From Leptospira sp. (GTDB taxonomy: Bacteria; Spirochaetota; Leptospiria; Leptospirales; Leptospiraceae): DNA of 64,000 nucleotides. The stretch spans positions 24,265 through 88,264 of the forward strand of contig JACVCB010000015.1 in the NCBI GenBank assembly GCA_016742255.1, written 5' to 3'. Of this stretch, positions 38,811-48,505 are shown in pieces. The stretch's first letter is position 1; each line of letters starts with the position of its first letter. A model generated the notes under the pieces. That model made no database searches and was not told the origin of the DNA. It saw only the letters and a list, made by a program, of their open reading frames with translations. A program made the translations under genes and the position numbers.

Positions 38811-40934
38811 ATGCGTTTGTTAAATGATACAAGATTTGTAGTAACAGCATTATTATTGTTAATATTGTTATTTTCTGTCTTATTGTATCGTAATTTGAAT
38901 TTTAGAGCCAATGATTCCACTGAACCAACGATAGGTGTCATTACGTTTAAGAATAAGACTGTTTTACGCAAGTACAATGATGCTGTTGTATGGGATTTAA
39001 TTGAATCAAAAACAGAAGTTAAAAATAGAGATACAATCCGGACAGAAGGTTTGTCGGATGCGATTTTAACTTTAAATGATGGAACAAAGATCAACATTTC
39101 AGAAAATTCTATGATCTTACTCGATCTTTCCGACAAAAACATCAATATCAATTTTGCTTATGGTTCCTTTGAGGCAGCGAGAGTATCAGGGTCATCTGGT
39201 GATGTAAAAATGAATATCACAGCAGGTGACAAAACTGTAGAAGTCACAAATGGTGATGTAAAACTCGATAAAACAAAATCTGAGTTAAACATCAAAGTTG
39301 ACCAAGGGGAAGCGAAATTAACCTCCAATGGAAAAGAGGAAACAATTGCCAAAGACCAAGTTGCCAATGTTTCCGAATCGGGGGTAAAAGTAGCCAAACA
39401 AATGTTTCGTCTTGTTAGCCCGGAAGACCGGAAGAACATTCTTTCAGAATCTGGTGTGGAACGGATAAACTTTTCACTTTCAGGATGGAATTCGGATTCT
39501 GTAAAACGTAATTCTCCTATGATTGAAGTTTCTTTATTCCCTGACTTTTCCAAATCAATTGTAAGAGAAAAATTAACATCGGCTAATGTTTCGAAAAAAT
39601 TGGAGCCAGGTTCTTATTACTGGAGAGTTTCTTACAATGATACAAGTACACAAACTAGATCCGTAACAGAAGTTTACCAATTTAGGATTTTAAATGATCC
39701 GTCATTGAGATTATTATCACCTAAAAATGAAGAAGTGATTCAATACTCAAATGAAACTCCAGTGGTTCGCTTTGTTTGGAATGTTTTGGATTTGTATTCC
39801 TCCTATTCTGTTCAAATTGCTCGTGATAAGGCTTTTACGGATATTGTCACGTTAAAACAAACACAAAACCAATCTTTGGCGTTTGATAATTTAAAAGAAG
39901 GGACTTATTTTGCGAAAATAAAAGCGAAGTCGAGTTTACCTGGAATCGAAGAAAAAACTTCAGCTGTGATTACGTTTCAAATTCAGAAAAAAACAAATAG
40001 TTCGCCACCTGAATTATTAGAACCAAGTAAGGGTAAGGTGATCGCAGAAGAACAAACCAAATCACAATTATTCTTTTCATGGAAGGATGATAAGGATTTT
40101 GATTCTTACCAATGGGAGTTGAGTAGTGATGCAAATTTTTCTTCCATTCTCCAAACAGAAAAAATTAAAAATAATTTTTTTAAATCTACATCTGGTTTAA
40201 AACTTGGTAACTATTTTTGGAGAGTCAAAGGTATCACAAACGAAGGCACTCGGATAGATTCTAAATCTTTTTCTTTCACGGTCATCGCAAAAGAAGAGTT
40301 AGAATTAATATCACCAAACCAATCTGCAGAAGTTGAAGTTGATGATCGTAATCTTGTGATTCTCAAATGGAAAAAACTCACGGGAAAGTCGAATTATGAA
40401 ATCCAAGTTTCCCGACAGGCCGACTTTCAAAGTTTGGTAGTGAAAGAATCGGTAGTTGGGAATTATTATGAATTTAAATCAAAGGATTTTGGAAAATTCT
40501 ATTGGCGAGTGAAACTTGCAGAAGATGAATCCACAGTCAGCCCAATAAGAAATTTCCAAATGGTATCCAACATTGAACCTCCTAATTTATTGTCACCAGG
40601 GAGAAATGAAACAATCGATCTTTTCACAAAAAATTACATCAGTTTCTTTTGGAAACCAGTGGAAAAAGCTTCAGCATATCGATTGAAACTCATCGATGTT
40701 TCAGGGATTCGTGAAAAAATAATTCTGAATGAACGAATTACTTCGAATAAATTTCAAATGAATGAAATCCAAAAATTAAATGTGGGTCGATTTCGATGGG
40801 AAGTTTCCACCTTTTATAAGGCGAATGATGGTTCAGAAAGAGAATCCGCTTCTAACAAACAGGATTTTTTCATCTCTGTTCCCGAACTAAAAGTTCCAAA
40901 AATCCTCACTCCTGGTACTATCTATGTGGAATAA
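38811..40934 (+). CDS. FecR-domain protein with Ig-like repeats, membrane anchored
   Basis: About 707 residues from the ATG at 38811 (an upstream ATG lies within the cyclase gene). One anchor helix (about 9-28) precedes a FecR domain (about 45-200; DTIRTEGLSDAILTLNDGTK, then repeated VTNGDVKL/VDQGEAKL strands). Four to five repeats of about 95 residues follow, each with an L-x-SP start, an F-x-W core and an aromatic strand such as GSYYWRV, GNYFWRV or KFYWRV. No ECF sigma or anti-sigma gene is near, unlike classical FecR. Its stop overlaps the next gene by 11 bp. Confidence 0.82.
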   Translation: MRLLNDTRFVVTALLLLILLFSVLLYRNLNFRANDSTEPTIGVITFKNKTVLRKYNDAVVWDLIESKTEVKNRDTIRTEGLSDAILTLNDGTKINISENSMILLDLSDKNININFAYGSFEAARVSGSSGDVKMNITAGDKTVEVTNGDVKLDKTKSELNIKVDQGEAKLTSNGKEETIAKDQVANVSESGVKVAKQMFRLVSPEDRKNILSESGVERINFSLSGWNSDSVKRNSPMIEVSLFPDFSKSIVREKLTSANVSKKLEPGSYYWRVSYNDTSTQTRSVTEVYQFRILNDPSLRLLSPKNEEVIQYSNETPVVRFVWNVLDLYSSYSVQIARDKAFTDIVTLKQTQNQSLAFDNLKEGTYFAKIKAKSSLPGIEEKTSAVITFQIQKKTNSSPPELLEPSKGKVIAEEQTKSQLFFSWKDDKDFDSYQWELSSDANFSSILQTEKIKNNFFKSTSGLKLGNYFWRVKGITNEGTRIDSKSFSFTVIAKEELELISPNQSAEVEVDDRNLVILKWKKLTGKSNYEIQVSRQADFQSLVVKESVVGNYYEFKSKDFGKFYWRVKLAEDESTVSPIRNFQMVSNIEPPNLLSPGRNETIDLFTKNYISFFWKPVEKASAYRLKLIDVSGIREKIILNERITSNKFQMNEIQKLNVGRFRWEVSTFYKANDGSERESASNKQDFFISVPELKVPKILTPGTIYVE

Positions 40935-42105
40935 AAAAGGGATTATACTTTTCATTTTCATATTGATTGGTTTTCCTATTTGGGGAGAACCAGACGGAGA
41001 AGAGGACACACAACACCAGTTACGTTGGATGGAAGTGGAAGGTGCAACTGGTTATGTTTTGGAAATCAAAAATTCCAGCGGGTATTTGGTTTTATCTGAA
41101 AAAGTAAAGGGAACAAGTTACGATTTGGTCAATTATACTTCTGGTGTTTATGAACACCGAGTAGCGGTGATCAACAAACTTGGAAAAGTTGGTAGTTATT
41201 CTGATTGGGTGAAATTTGAAGTAGTTGTTTCCCGTGTTCCCACTCTTTCCAAAGACTCAGTGTATTCCGTATCAAAAGAAGAAAAGGAAAAAGTTTTTTT
41301 ACTCGAGGGTAAGGATTTTATCCATCCCATGAGAGTGTACATGGTCACTGGAGGGAAACGAATCCCAGCTAAAAAAGTAGTGATTGAATCTGATTCGATT
41401 GCAAAGGCAACATTTGTCGTTGATCCTGATACGGACACAGGGATTTATGATTTGGTCCTAGAAAATCCTCGAAACAAAACACTAACTGTCAAACAACGTG
41501 TGGTATTGTCTGATTCAAAGGAAAGAGCAAATAATTTTGCAAAACGACAAGAGAAAATCATTCGCAAAGAAATACCTGAGGATTATTACGAAACGCCATA
41601 TTGGTCTACTTTGTGGCGATCTTCTGTTTTACCTGGATGGGGACAAAAATACATTGATGGGAAGGATTGGAAATTGTTTGTGTATCCAGCCATTGCTGTT
41701 TCAGCAGTTGCAGTGTATGCAAATTCGTACAATCGTTTTTTAGCGGCAAGGTCTGATTACCAATCGGCCGTATTACTGGGTGCTGTAATCGCTGACAGAG
41801 CTGACTCACAAGTTTTATGGTTACTCAATCGAAATAATGCGGAGGCAAGTTTTAATCGCGCAAAATCAGAGTTAGGTGTAATCCAGGCAGGGGCTGGAAT
41901 CCTTGGGGCGTTTTTGATTTATAATTTGGTGGATTCGTATTTTTCTGCCAAACGGAATGTAGCGGCGTATGAACCGGGATTTCCGCTTGGGAATGAAAAC
42001 CAAAGAGTGTATGCCTCTATGGTCCCTGAGTCTGGTTTTTCCCAAACCAAATTGGTAAGCGATGTCGGATCCCGTTACCAAATCGAAATCTCCTCTCGTT
42101 TTTGA
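40924..42105 (+). CDS. Exported Fn3/TIG-like protein with DUF5683 membrane segment
   Basis: A 393-residue protein: signal peptide (about 1-21), an Fn3-like module (about 30-100; LRWMEVEGATGYVLEIK), a TIG-like module (about 103-195) and a DUF5683-type segment LWRSSVLPGWGQKYIDGKDWK followed by two hydrophobic helices (about 252-270 and 318-335). The N-terminal module resembles the repeats of the preceding FecR-like protein. Overlap of the two genes supports joint function in the envelope with the cyclase. The exact role is unknown. Confidence 0.75.
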   Translation: MWNKKGIILFIFILIGFPIWGEPDGEEDTQHQLRWMEVEGATGYVLEIKNSSGYLVLSEKVKGTSYDLVNYTSGVYEHRVAVINKLGKVGSYSDWVKFEVVVSRVPTLSKDSVYSVSKEEKEKVFLLEGKDFIHPMRVYMVTGGKRIPAKKVVIESDSIAKATFVVDPDTDTGIYDLVLENPRNKTLTVKQRVVLSDSKERANNFAKRQEKIIRKEIPEDYYETPYWSTLWRSSVLPGWGQKYIDGKDWKLFVYPAIAVSAVAVYANSYNRFLAARSDYQSAVLLGAVIADRADSQVLWLLNRNNAEASFNRAKSELGVIQAGAGILGAFLIYNLVDSYFSAKRNVAAYEPGFPLGNENQRVYASMVPESGFSQTKLVSDVGSRYQIEISSRF

Positions 42106-42110
42106 CAAAA

Positions 42111-42142
42111 AGCTTGTTTAGGAAGGCACTTCCTTCCAAGCT
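42111..42142 (+). promoter_or_regulatory. Leader hairpin just upstream of hisD
   Basis: AGCTT (42111-42115) pairs with AAGCT (42138-42142) and GGAAGG (42121-42126) with CCTTCC (42132-42137), loop CACTT, with a 5-nt bulge on the 5' side. The stem ends 6 nt before the hisD ATG and traps the only purine-rich Shine-Dalgarno-like sequence. No T-run follows, so it is not a terminator; a translational role is possible. Confidence 0.5.
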
Positions 42143-42148
42143 GAAATT

Positions 42149-43441
42149 ATGCCGATTCCCATTCTTTCCTGTGATCGAAATTCTAAAGAGGTATACTCTC
42201 GTTTTCTCTCAGGAGCTAGGGAAGACTTAAGTTCTGCAACAAGTCGGATATTACCCATTCTGGAAGATGTAAGAACCAAGGGTGATTCTGCTCTTTTTTC
42301 TTATACAGAAAAGTTTGATGGAATCAAACTTTCGAAACTGACCATTGATCCAAAAGAAATCAAAACGAATATTGATTCCAAAACAAAAGAAGCATTTTTA
42401 AGAGCAAAAACCAATATTGAAACCTTCCACATGGCCCAGAAACGAGAGGCTTGGTCCAAAGTGATCGATGGAAATCGTTTGGGTGTCAAATACACCCCCA
42501 TTCCTTCCCTTGCAGTGTATGCTCCAGGTGGGAAGGCTTTGTATCCATCGAGTGTCCTTATGGGAATCATCCCTGCAAAGATTGCTGGTGTTAAATCCAT
42601 CCAACTGATCACTCCACCACAAAAAGAAGGAATCCCTGAGATTTTAGTTTGGCTTTCTCAGATTTTGGAGATCGACCGGATTGTGACAGTTGGTGGTGCC
42701 CAAGGCATAGCAGCGGCTGCGTATGGAACCGAGTCAGTTCCCAAATCAGAGTTCATTGTGGGACCTGGGAATTCTTACGTTGCTGCCGCCAAATCGTACT
42801 TAAGTGGGCAAGGACTCATTGGTATTGATAGCCCTGCAGGTCCAAGTGAAGTTTGTATCATTGCCGATGGATCTTCCAATCCAAAGTGGATCGCCTGTGA
42901 TATGTTATCCCAAGCGGAACATGGTGAAGATAGTTCTGCGATTTTACTCACTACAGAGGTTTCCCTTGCAGAAAAAGTAAGAGACGAATTGGAAATCGCA
43001 TTTCGTGAACGTCCCAAACGATTGGAAATGAAACAAAAGGCAATTTATGAAAATTCCAGCATTCTTGTATTCCCTACAATGGAGGATTGTATCTGGTTTT
43101 CCAATGAATTGGCACCAGAACATTTAGAAATCCAAACAAGGGACAATGATTCTATATTTTCCAAAATAGAACATGCAGGCAGTGTTTTTTTAGGTCCTTA
43201 TTCTCCTGTTGCGATGGGGGATTATATTTCAGGGACCAATCATATTTTACCAACTGCGAGAGGCAGTCGGATTTACTCTTCTCTAGGTGTGGATACGTTT
43301 TTAAAACGGGTTACCTACCAAGAAGTAACGAAGGAATCACTCGAATCATTATACCCATACGTGAAACTCATGTCGGAGCTAGAAGGCCTAGATGAAGAAC
43401 ATGGAACAAGTGTAAAAGTGAGAACCAAAGGCCAAACATGA
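42149..43441 (+). CDS. hisD: Histidinol dehydrogenase
   Basis: Zn-dependent, NAD-linked four-electron oxidation of histidinol to histidine, the last step of the pathway. The 430 residues contain VYAPGGKALYPSSVLM, TVGGAQGIAAAAYGT, GPGNSYVAAAK, DSPAGPSEVCIIAD, SQAEHGEDSSAIL (zinc and catalytic residues) and APEHLEIQT with the final SGTNHILPT. Full length. Its stop overlaps the panC ATG by 4 bp. Separated from hisC by about 26 kb, so the his genes are scattered here. Confidence 0.96.
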   Translation: MPIPILSCDRNSKEVYSRFLSGAREDLSSATSRILPILEDVRTKGDSALFSYTEKFDGIKLSKLTIDPKEIKTNIDSKTKEAFLRAKTNIETFHMAQKREAWSKVIDGNRLGVKYTPIPSLAVYAPGGKALYPSSVLMGIIPAKIAGVKSIQLITPPQKEGIPEILVWLSQILEIDRIVTVGGAQGIAAAAYGTESVPKSEFIVGPGNSYVAAAKSYLSGQGLIGIDSPAGPSEVCIIADGSSNPKWIACDMLSQAEHGEDSSAILLTTEVSLAEKVRDELEIAFRERPKRLEMKQKAIYENSSILVFPTMEDCIWFSNELAPEHLEIQTRDNDSIFSKIEHAGSVFLGPYSPVAMGDYISGTNHILPTARGSRIYSSLGVDTFLKRVTYQEVTKESLESLYPYVKLMSELEGLDEEHGTSVKVRTKGQT

Positions 43442-44292
43442 AAGTTGTCTCCGAGATTTCAGAATTAAAAAAAATCATTCACGAATGGAACCAACAAAAG
43501 GAAACTCTTGGTTTTTGTCCTACCATGGGAACACTTCATGCGGGCCATATGGATTTGGTACACCACTCCAAAACACAATGTACAAAAACCATTGTCTCCA
43601 TTTTCATCAATCCAACCCAATTCAATGATCCAAAGGATTTTGAAGCTTATCCAATCAACACAGAAGCTGATTTAAAGTTATGCGAAGAGAATGGGGTAGA
43701 TTTAGTATTTTTGCCTAGTGTTGGGGTCATGTATCCAAAAACGGAAACACCCATCCAAATGAGTATTCCGTCCCTACAAACAACGCTTTGCGGAAGGACA
43801 AGGCCTGGGCATTTTGAAGGTGTTCTTCAAATTGTATCGAAACTCTTCCATTTAACAGAGCCAGACTATGGTTTTTTTGGTTTAAAAGATTACCAACAGT
43901 TCAGAGTGATTTCTTCTCTTGTTGAGGAACTCAATTTTCCCATTAAAATTGTCGGAGTCCCTACAAAACGAGAATCTGATGGACTTGCCATGAGTTCTAG
44001 GAACCTACGTTTATCGAAAAAAGATAGAGAAACGGCAACCCTTGTTCCAAGGATGTTCCAACTTGCGAAAAAAACTTTGTTAGGTGGCGAAAAGAACTTA
44101 GCAGTATGGAAGGAAATCCTTTCTGATTTTCTGTTAACGGGAACAAACGTCAAAATTGATTATTTAGAAGTTGTGGATCCCATTACACTACAACCAATCA
44201 CCGAACTCAAAGGGAATGTATTACTGGCAACTGCTGTTTTTGTAGGTGAGGTGCGTTTAATCGATAACGAAGTACTCGTTTGTCCTGAATGA
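43438..44292 (+). CDS. panC: Pantothenate synthetase (pantoate--beta-alanine ligase)
   Basis: ATP-dependent joining of pantoate and beta-alanine to pantothenate, precursor of CoA. The 284 residues have the nucleotidyltransferase HIGH-like motif PTMGTLHAGHMDLVH, the pantoate site VSIFINPTQF, RPGHFEGV, FGLKDYQQFRVI and the KMSKS-equivalent GLAMSSRNLRLS. Complete. It overlaps hisD by 4 bp and mfd begins 6 bp later, so hisD-panC-mfd is a tight transcription unit. Confidence 0.96.
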   Translation: MKVVSEISELKKIIHEWNQQKETLGFCPTMGTLHAGHMDLVHHSKTQCTKTIVSIFINPTQFNDPKDFEAYPINTEADLKLCEENGVDLVFLPSVGVMYPKTETPIQMSIPSLQTTLCGRTRPGHFEGVLQIVSKLFHLTEPDYGFFGLKDYQQFRVISSLVEELNFPIKIVGVPTKRESDGLAMSSRNLRLSKKDRETATLVPRMFQLAKKTLLGGEKNLAVWKEILSDFLLTGTNVKIDYLEVVDPITLQPITELKGNVLLATAVFVGEVRLIDNEVLVCPE

Positions 44293-44298
44293 TCCAAA

Positions 44299-47200
44299 AT
44301 GACAAAAGAAATTCAAATTAGACCATACGCACCTAAGGAAGTTTTTGCCGAAGCAAAAGACACTCTTGTGAGTCTCAGTGGAATACCTGAGTCTGCACAT
44401 TCTTTTGTCACGAGTGAACTATTCGAAAACAAATATGCAAAAAATACCTTTGTTGTCATTCTACCAACAAACCAAGATGCGGAAAGTTTCTCGCGAGAAC
44501 TTTTAAGTTTTGTTCCAAAAGATGTTATCTATTTCTTTCCAGGCCCTGAAAATATTCCCTACGAATATACCAAATGGCAAGCCGAATGGAAACGAGATCG
44601 TATACTAACGATTAATCGGATATTAACAGGTGACCGTTGTTTGGTGATAACTTCGGTTTCTGCATTTCTTCGTAAACTTCCTAACAAAGAAAGCCTAAAA
44701 GGAAAATCCATTACCTTAAAACTTGGGGTTGATTTTCCATTGGAATCTTTATTGTCAGAGCTTGTACAACTTGGATACCACCGGGAAGAAGTTTGCGAAC
44801 AATTTGGTCATTTTAGTTTAAAAGGTGGAATTCTGGATATTTACACACCTTATTTGCCAAATCCTGTTCGGATCGATTTTTTTGGGGATACTGTAGACGA
44901 AATTAGAACATTTGATCCAAATACGCAAAAATCAATATCTAAAATTAGTGAAATCGTAATTACTGCTGCTAACGAAACGATTGTTACAAAAAACGAATTA
45001 GAAAAATACCATACACTATTAAAAGAATATACTGATAAACGAATTCCTATTGATTCCGAATTAGAGATCATTGAGGAACATTTACCGTTGGTTAGGAAAC
45101 AAGAAGGTTTTTTAGATTTTTTTAAAGAATCACCCATCCTAATTTTTCCAAAGTTTCAAGAAACAAAGGAAAGATCGTATGGAATGGAGAGAGAATACAA
45201 TACCTTATTTGAGAAAAAAAAAGAAGAGTCAGTTTGTTTACCTCCCAATGAATTATTATCGTTTGGCTCGGAATGGAACGCCTTAACCTCTGACAACACA
45301 AATGGAATTCAATTCACACTTCTGCCAAATCTAACACATAATTTTGGTTATGCACCAATCACTGAGGTAAAGGGTTTTAGAGGGAAAATCAGAGAGGCAA
45401 AGGAACATTTTTTAGAATTACTTTCTGAAAATCCTAATCAGAGTATCTATATCACTTCTTCATTTCTTGCGCAAATGTTGCGATTAAAGGGTTTATTTTC
45501 TGAAACAGAAGTAAACACGATTGGAGAAAATTCGGAAGAACCAACTCCTTTTCCCTTTTCCGATTCTAAACCAGGAATCCATTTGATTTTATCTGAATTA
45601 AAACGTGGATTTCATTTGGTGGAAAATGGTATCCACGTTTTTACAGATAATGATTTGTTTGGACGTCAATACAAACGAAAAACTCGTTATAAAAAACAAT
45701 CCTCTCAAATGATCGAATCCTTCATTGATTTAAAAGAAGGGGATTACATCGTTCATGTGAATCATGGAGTGGGCCGTTTCATTAAAATGGAACGAACAAA
45801 AGCCGATGGAAAGGAAAGAGATTTTCTTAAATTAGAATATGCTGGTGGTGATAGTTTATTTGTTCCATTGGATCAAATTTCCCTTGTACAAAAATACATT
45901 GGAGGGACAGATACTCCTAAACTCGATACGTTAGGTAAAAATTCTTGGAAAAAAGCTAAGGATCGGGTCCAAGAGTCCGTAGATAAACTTGCCGAAGAAC
46001 TCGTGTTACTTTATTCGAATCGAATGAAGTTAAATGGTTTTGCATTTCCTCCTGATACAATTTGGCAGGAAGAGTTTGAAGCCGCTTTTGAATTTGAAGA
46101 GACTCCAGATCAAATTTCAGCCATTGAAGCCGTCAAACAAGATTTAGAGTCCTCTCGACCGATGGATCGTTTGGTATGTGGTGATGTTGGGTATGGGAAA
46201 ACGGAAGTTGCAATTCGTGCAGCATTTAAAGTCATTATGGCTGGTAAACAAGTTATGTTACTCACACCAACAACCATTCTTTCACTCCAACATTTTAATA
46301 CATTCAAACAGAGATATGAAAATTATCCGATTAAGATAGCATTTGTTTCTAGATTTAGATCTGCTGCCGAGATTCGGGAAGATTTGAAGAATTTTACAGA
46401 AGGTAAAATTGATATGTTAATTGGAACACATGCAATTTTGTCTTCGAAGGTAAAACCTAAAAATTTAGGATTACTCATCATCGATGAAGAACAAAAATTT
46501 GGAGTCACACATAAGGAATCGATTAAAAAATTTAAGAACCTCGTTGATGTGTTAACGTTAACAGCGACTCCAATTCCAAGAACCTTACATATGGCACTTA
46601 CCGGAATTCGAGAACTTTCTATTATTTCCACGGCGCCAAAAAATAGACAAAGTGTTGAAACTTATGTTTTAGAAGAAGATGATACCCTAATCCAAGAGGC
46701 GATTCGGAAGGAAATTGAGAGGGGTGGACAAGTTTTTTATTTATACAACCGAGTAGAATCCATAGAAGAGGAAGCATCATATGTAAGGTCTTTAGTTCCA
46801 GAAGTCTCGGTTGGTATTTTGCATGGACAATTGACTGAAGATGAAATTGAAGAAACTCTAGTAGATTTTTACGAAAGGAAATATGATATTTTGGTCACTA
46901 CCACGATCATTGAATCGGGAATAGACATGCCAAATGTTAACACCTTAATCGTCAAACGAGCCGACATGTTTGGCTTATCGCAGTTGTACCAAATCCGAGG
47001 CCGAGTAGGAAGGTCAGATCGAAAAGCATATGCATATATGTTTTATCCTTCCAAGAAACTAATGACGGAACTTGCCGAAAAAAGACTCAATACAATCTTC
47101 GAATACCAAGAGTTAGGTTCTGGATTCAAAGTGGCGATGCGGGATTTGGAAATCCGTGGAGCAGGGAATTTACTGGGAAAAGAACAATCTGGCGACATTA

Positions 47201-47721
47201 TGGAAGTTGGTTTTGATCTGTATGTAAAAATGTTAGAAGAGGCGATCTCCAGAATCAAAGGGGAAGAGGTTCGAGTGGAAGTTCGAACGGCCGTCAATTT
47301 AAAAACCAATTTTTATCTTCCAGATGAATACATCCCTGACACAAAACAAAAAATTGAATTTTATAAACGATTTGAAGGTTCTGCCAATCTGGATGAAATC
47401 GAAGAATTGGCTCTTGAGATGGAAGATCGATTTGGTGAACTCCCTCAGATTGCAAAAACCTTTGTCGAATTGGAAAAGATCAGAACATTATCTTCCAATT
47501 TAGGGTTCGAATTTGTGACAGAAAAACCAGAGGAGATTTTGTTCAAATGTGGTACCTACTTCAGAGGGAATCCGGACAGAGTGATCCAAGCCATGGGCCA
47601 ATTCAAAGGGCTTACAATTGCTCCTTCCGAACCATCTGTTCTTCGTTATACGAACATTGAAAAAGATGATTTGAAAAAAATCAAAAAACTTTTGGGTATT
47701 TTGGAATTTTTGGCCGCTTAA
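44299..47721 (+). CDS. mfd: Transcription-repair coupling factor Mfd
   Basis: A DNA translocase that removes stalled RNA polymerase and recruits UvrA. 1140 residues, usual length. An N-terminal UvrB-like module (about 25-270) is followed by the RNA-polymerase-interacting CarD-like domain GDYIVHVNHGVGRFIKMER (about 477-550). The RecG-like motor has CGDVGYGKTEVAI (Walker A), IIDEEQKFG (Walker B), LTATPIPRTLHMAL, TTTIIESGIDMPNVNT and QIRGRVGRSDRKAYAY. A C-terminal TRCF domain follows (about 1000-1100). With uvrA in the same window, transcription-coupled repair is represented. Confidence 0.97.
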   Translation: MTKEIQIRPYAPKEVFAEAKDTLVSLSGIPESAHSFVTSELFENKYAKNTFVVILPTNQDAESFSRELLSFVPKDVIYFFPGPENIPYEYTKWQAEWKRDRILTINRILTGDRCLVITSVSAFLRKLPNKESLKGKSITLKLGVDFPLESLLSELVQLGYHREEVCEQFGHFSLKGGILDIYTPYLPNPVRIDFFGDTVDEIRTFDPNTQKSISKISEIVITAANETIVTKNELEKYHTLLKEYTDKRIPIDSELEIIEEHLPLVRKQEGFLDFFKESPILIFPKFQETKERSYGMEREYNTLFEKKKEESVCLPPNELLSFGSEWNALTSDNTNGIQFTLLPNLTHNFGYAPITEVKGFRGKIREAKEHFLELLSENPNQSIYITSSFLAQMLRLKGLFSETEVNTIGENSEEPTPFPFSDSKPGIHLILSELKRGFHLVENGIHVFTDNDLFGRQYKRKTRYKKQSSQMIESFIDLKEGDYIVHVNHGVGRFIKMERTKADGKERDFLKLEYAGGDSLFVPLDQISLVQKYIGGTDTPKLDTLGKNSWKKAKDRVQESVDKLAEELVLLYSNRMKLNGFAFPPDTIWQEEFEAAFEFEETPDQISAIEAVKQDLESSRPMDRLVCGDVGYGKTEVAIRAAFKVIMAGKQVMLLTPTTILSLQHFNTFKQRYENYPIKIAFVSRFRSAAEIREDLKNFTEGKIDMLIGTHAILSSKVKPKNLGLLIIDEEQKFGVTHKESIKKFKNLVDVLTLTATPIPRTLHMALTGIRELSIISTAPKNRQSVETYVLEEDDTLIQEAIRKEIERGGQVFYLYNRVESIEEEASYVRSLVPEVSVGILHGQLTEDEIEETLVDFYERKYDILVTTTIIESGIDMPNVNTLIVKRADMFGLSQLYQIRGRVGRSDRKAYAYMFYPSKKLMTELAEKRLNTIFEYQELGSGFKVAMRDLEIRGAGNLLGKEQSGDIMEVGFDLYVKMLEEAISRIKGEEVRVEVRTAVNLKTNFYLPDEYIPDTKQKIEFYKRFEGSANLDEIEELALEMEDRFGELPQIAKTFVELEKIRTLSSNLGFEFVTEKPEEILFKCGTYFRGNPDRVIQAMGQFKGLTIAPSEPSVLRYTNIEKDDLKKIKKLLGILEFLAA

Positions 47722-47821
47722 AATTTAAGCATAGGAATCAAGTTTCGGTTCGCAAAAAAAGATAGACATTGAGGGAATTGGAGAAACCATCATCTCAAAT
47801 CTATTTTGGCAATAAAATAAT

Positions 47822-48499
47822 ATGAAAAAAATCCTTCCTTTGTTTGTGTTTTTGGCATCTTTCGCCCTAGTACAGTGTTCTGACTCTTCTCCAGTCATCG
47901 AAACCTTAGACAACCATAAGATTACAGTAAAAGACTTTGAAGCAGCATACGATACTGCGCTTGATTCCATCAGCCGTTTACAAAATATTGAAAAGAAAAC
48001 ACTCTTAGAATTCATTGAAAAAGACATCAACGAAGTTCCACCAAATTTCCAAGATCTCAATTACCAACTCCAAAAGAAAAATTTCTACCAAACTTACAGA
48101 CAGATGATCATGACTCGTTTGGTAGCAGAAAAGAATGGTTTTATTTCAAGACCAGATGTAGCAGAAGTGATCAAACAAGTTGAAATGCAAACAATTGCAC
48201 AAATGTATGTTTCTGAACAAGTTGAGAAAAAAATCCAAATCACGGAAGAACAAGCATTAGCGGAATGCGAAAGAATGAGAAAGTTGGATCGTAATTTTAA
48301 CCTAACCATCGACAAATGTAAAACATTCGCAAAAGCACAATTAAAACAAATGCAAACGAGAGAATATCTTCCTTTAGTCGTAGAAAGAATTAAAGAAGAA
48401 GTTAGCATCAAACGAAATGAGAAGTTTGATTTGGATGCATACCTTGCTCCAAAGAAAAAAGTAGAAGAACCAGCTCCAACACAAACTCCAAATAACTAA
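47822..48499 (+). CDS. SurA-N-like lipoprotein (no PPIase domain)
   Basis: A 225-residue lipoprotein: MKKILPLFVFLASFALVQC is a clear lipoprotein signal. The mature part resembles the N-terminal chaperone domain of SurA/PrsA foldases, with a strand (VIETLDNHKITVKDFEAAY) followed by long helices, the typical VAEKNGFISRPDVAEVIKQ spacing and a Pro/Lys-rich tail. No parvulin domain follows. It may act as an outer-membrane-protein chaperone without isomerase activity; this is inference. It has its own 100-bp upstream gap after mfd and is 6 bp before uppP. Confidence 0.72.
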   Translation: MKKILPLFVFLASFALVQCSDSSPVIETLDNHKITVKDFEAAYDTALDSISRLQNIEKKTLLEFIEKDINEVPPNFQDLNYQLQKKNFYQTYRQMIMTRLVAEKNGFISRPDVAEVIKQVEMQTIAQMYVSEQVEKKIQITEEQALAECERMRKLDRNFNLTIDKCKTFAKAQLKQMQTREYLPLVVERIKEEVSIKRNEKFDLDAYLAPKKKVEEPAPTQTPNN

Positions 48500-48505
48500 G
48501 TTTTA

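Noticed and set aside
47716..47730. Perfect palindrome GCTTAAAATTTAAGC over the mfd stop codon as terminator
   Set aside because: The stem is short and AT-rich, no T-run follows, and a dyad of this size is expected a few times by chance in 64 kb.
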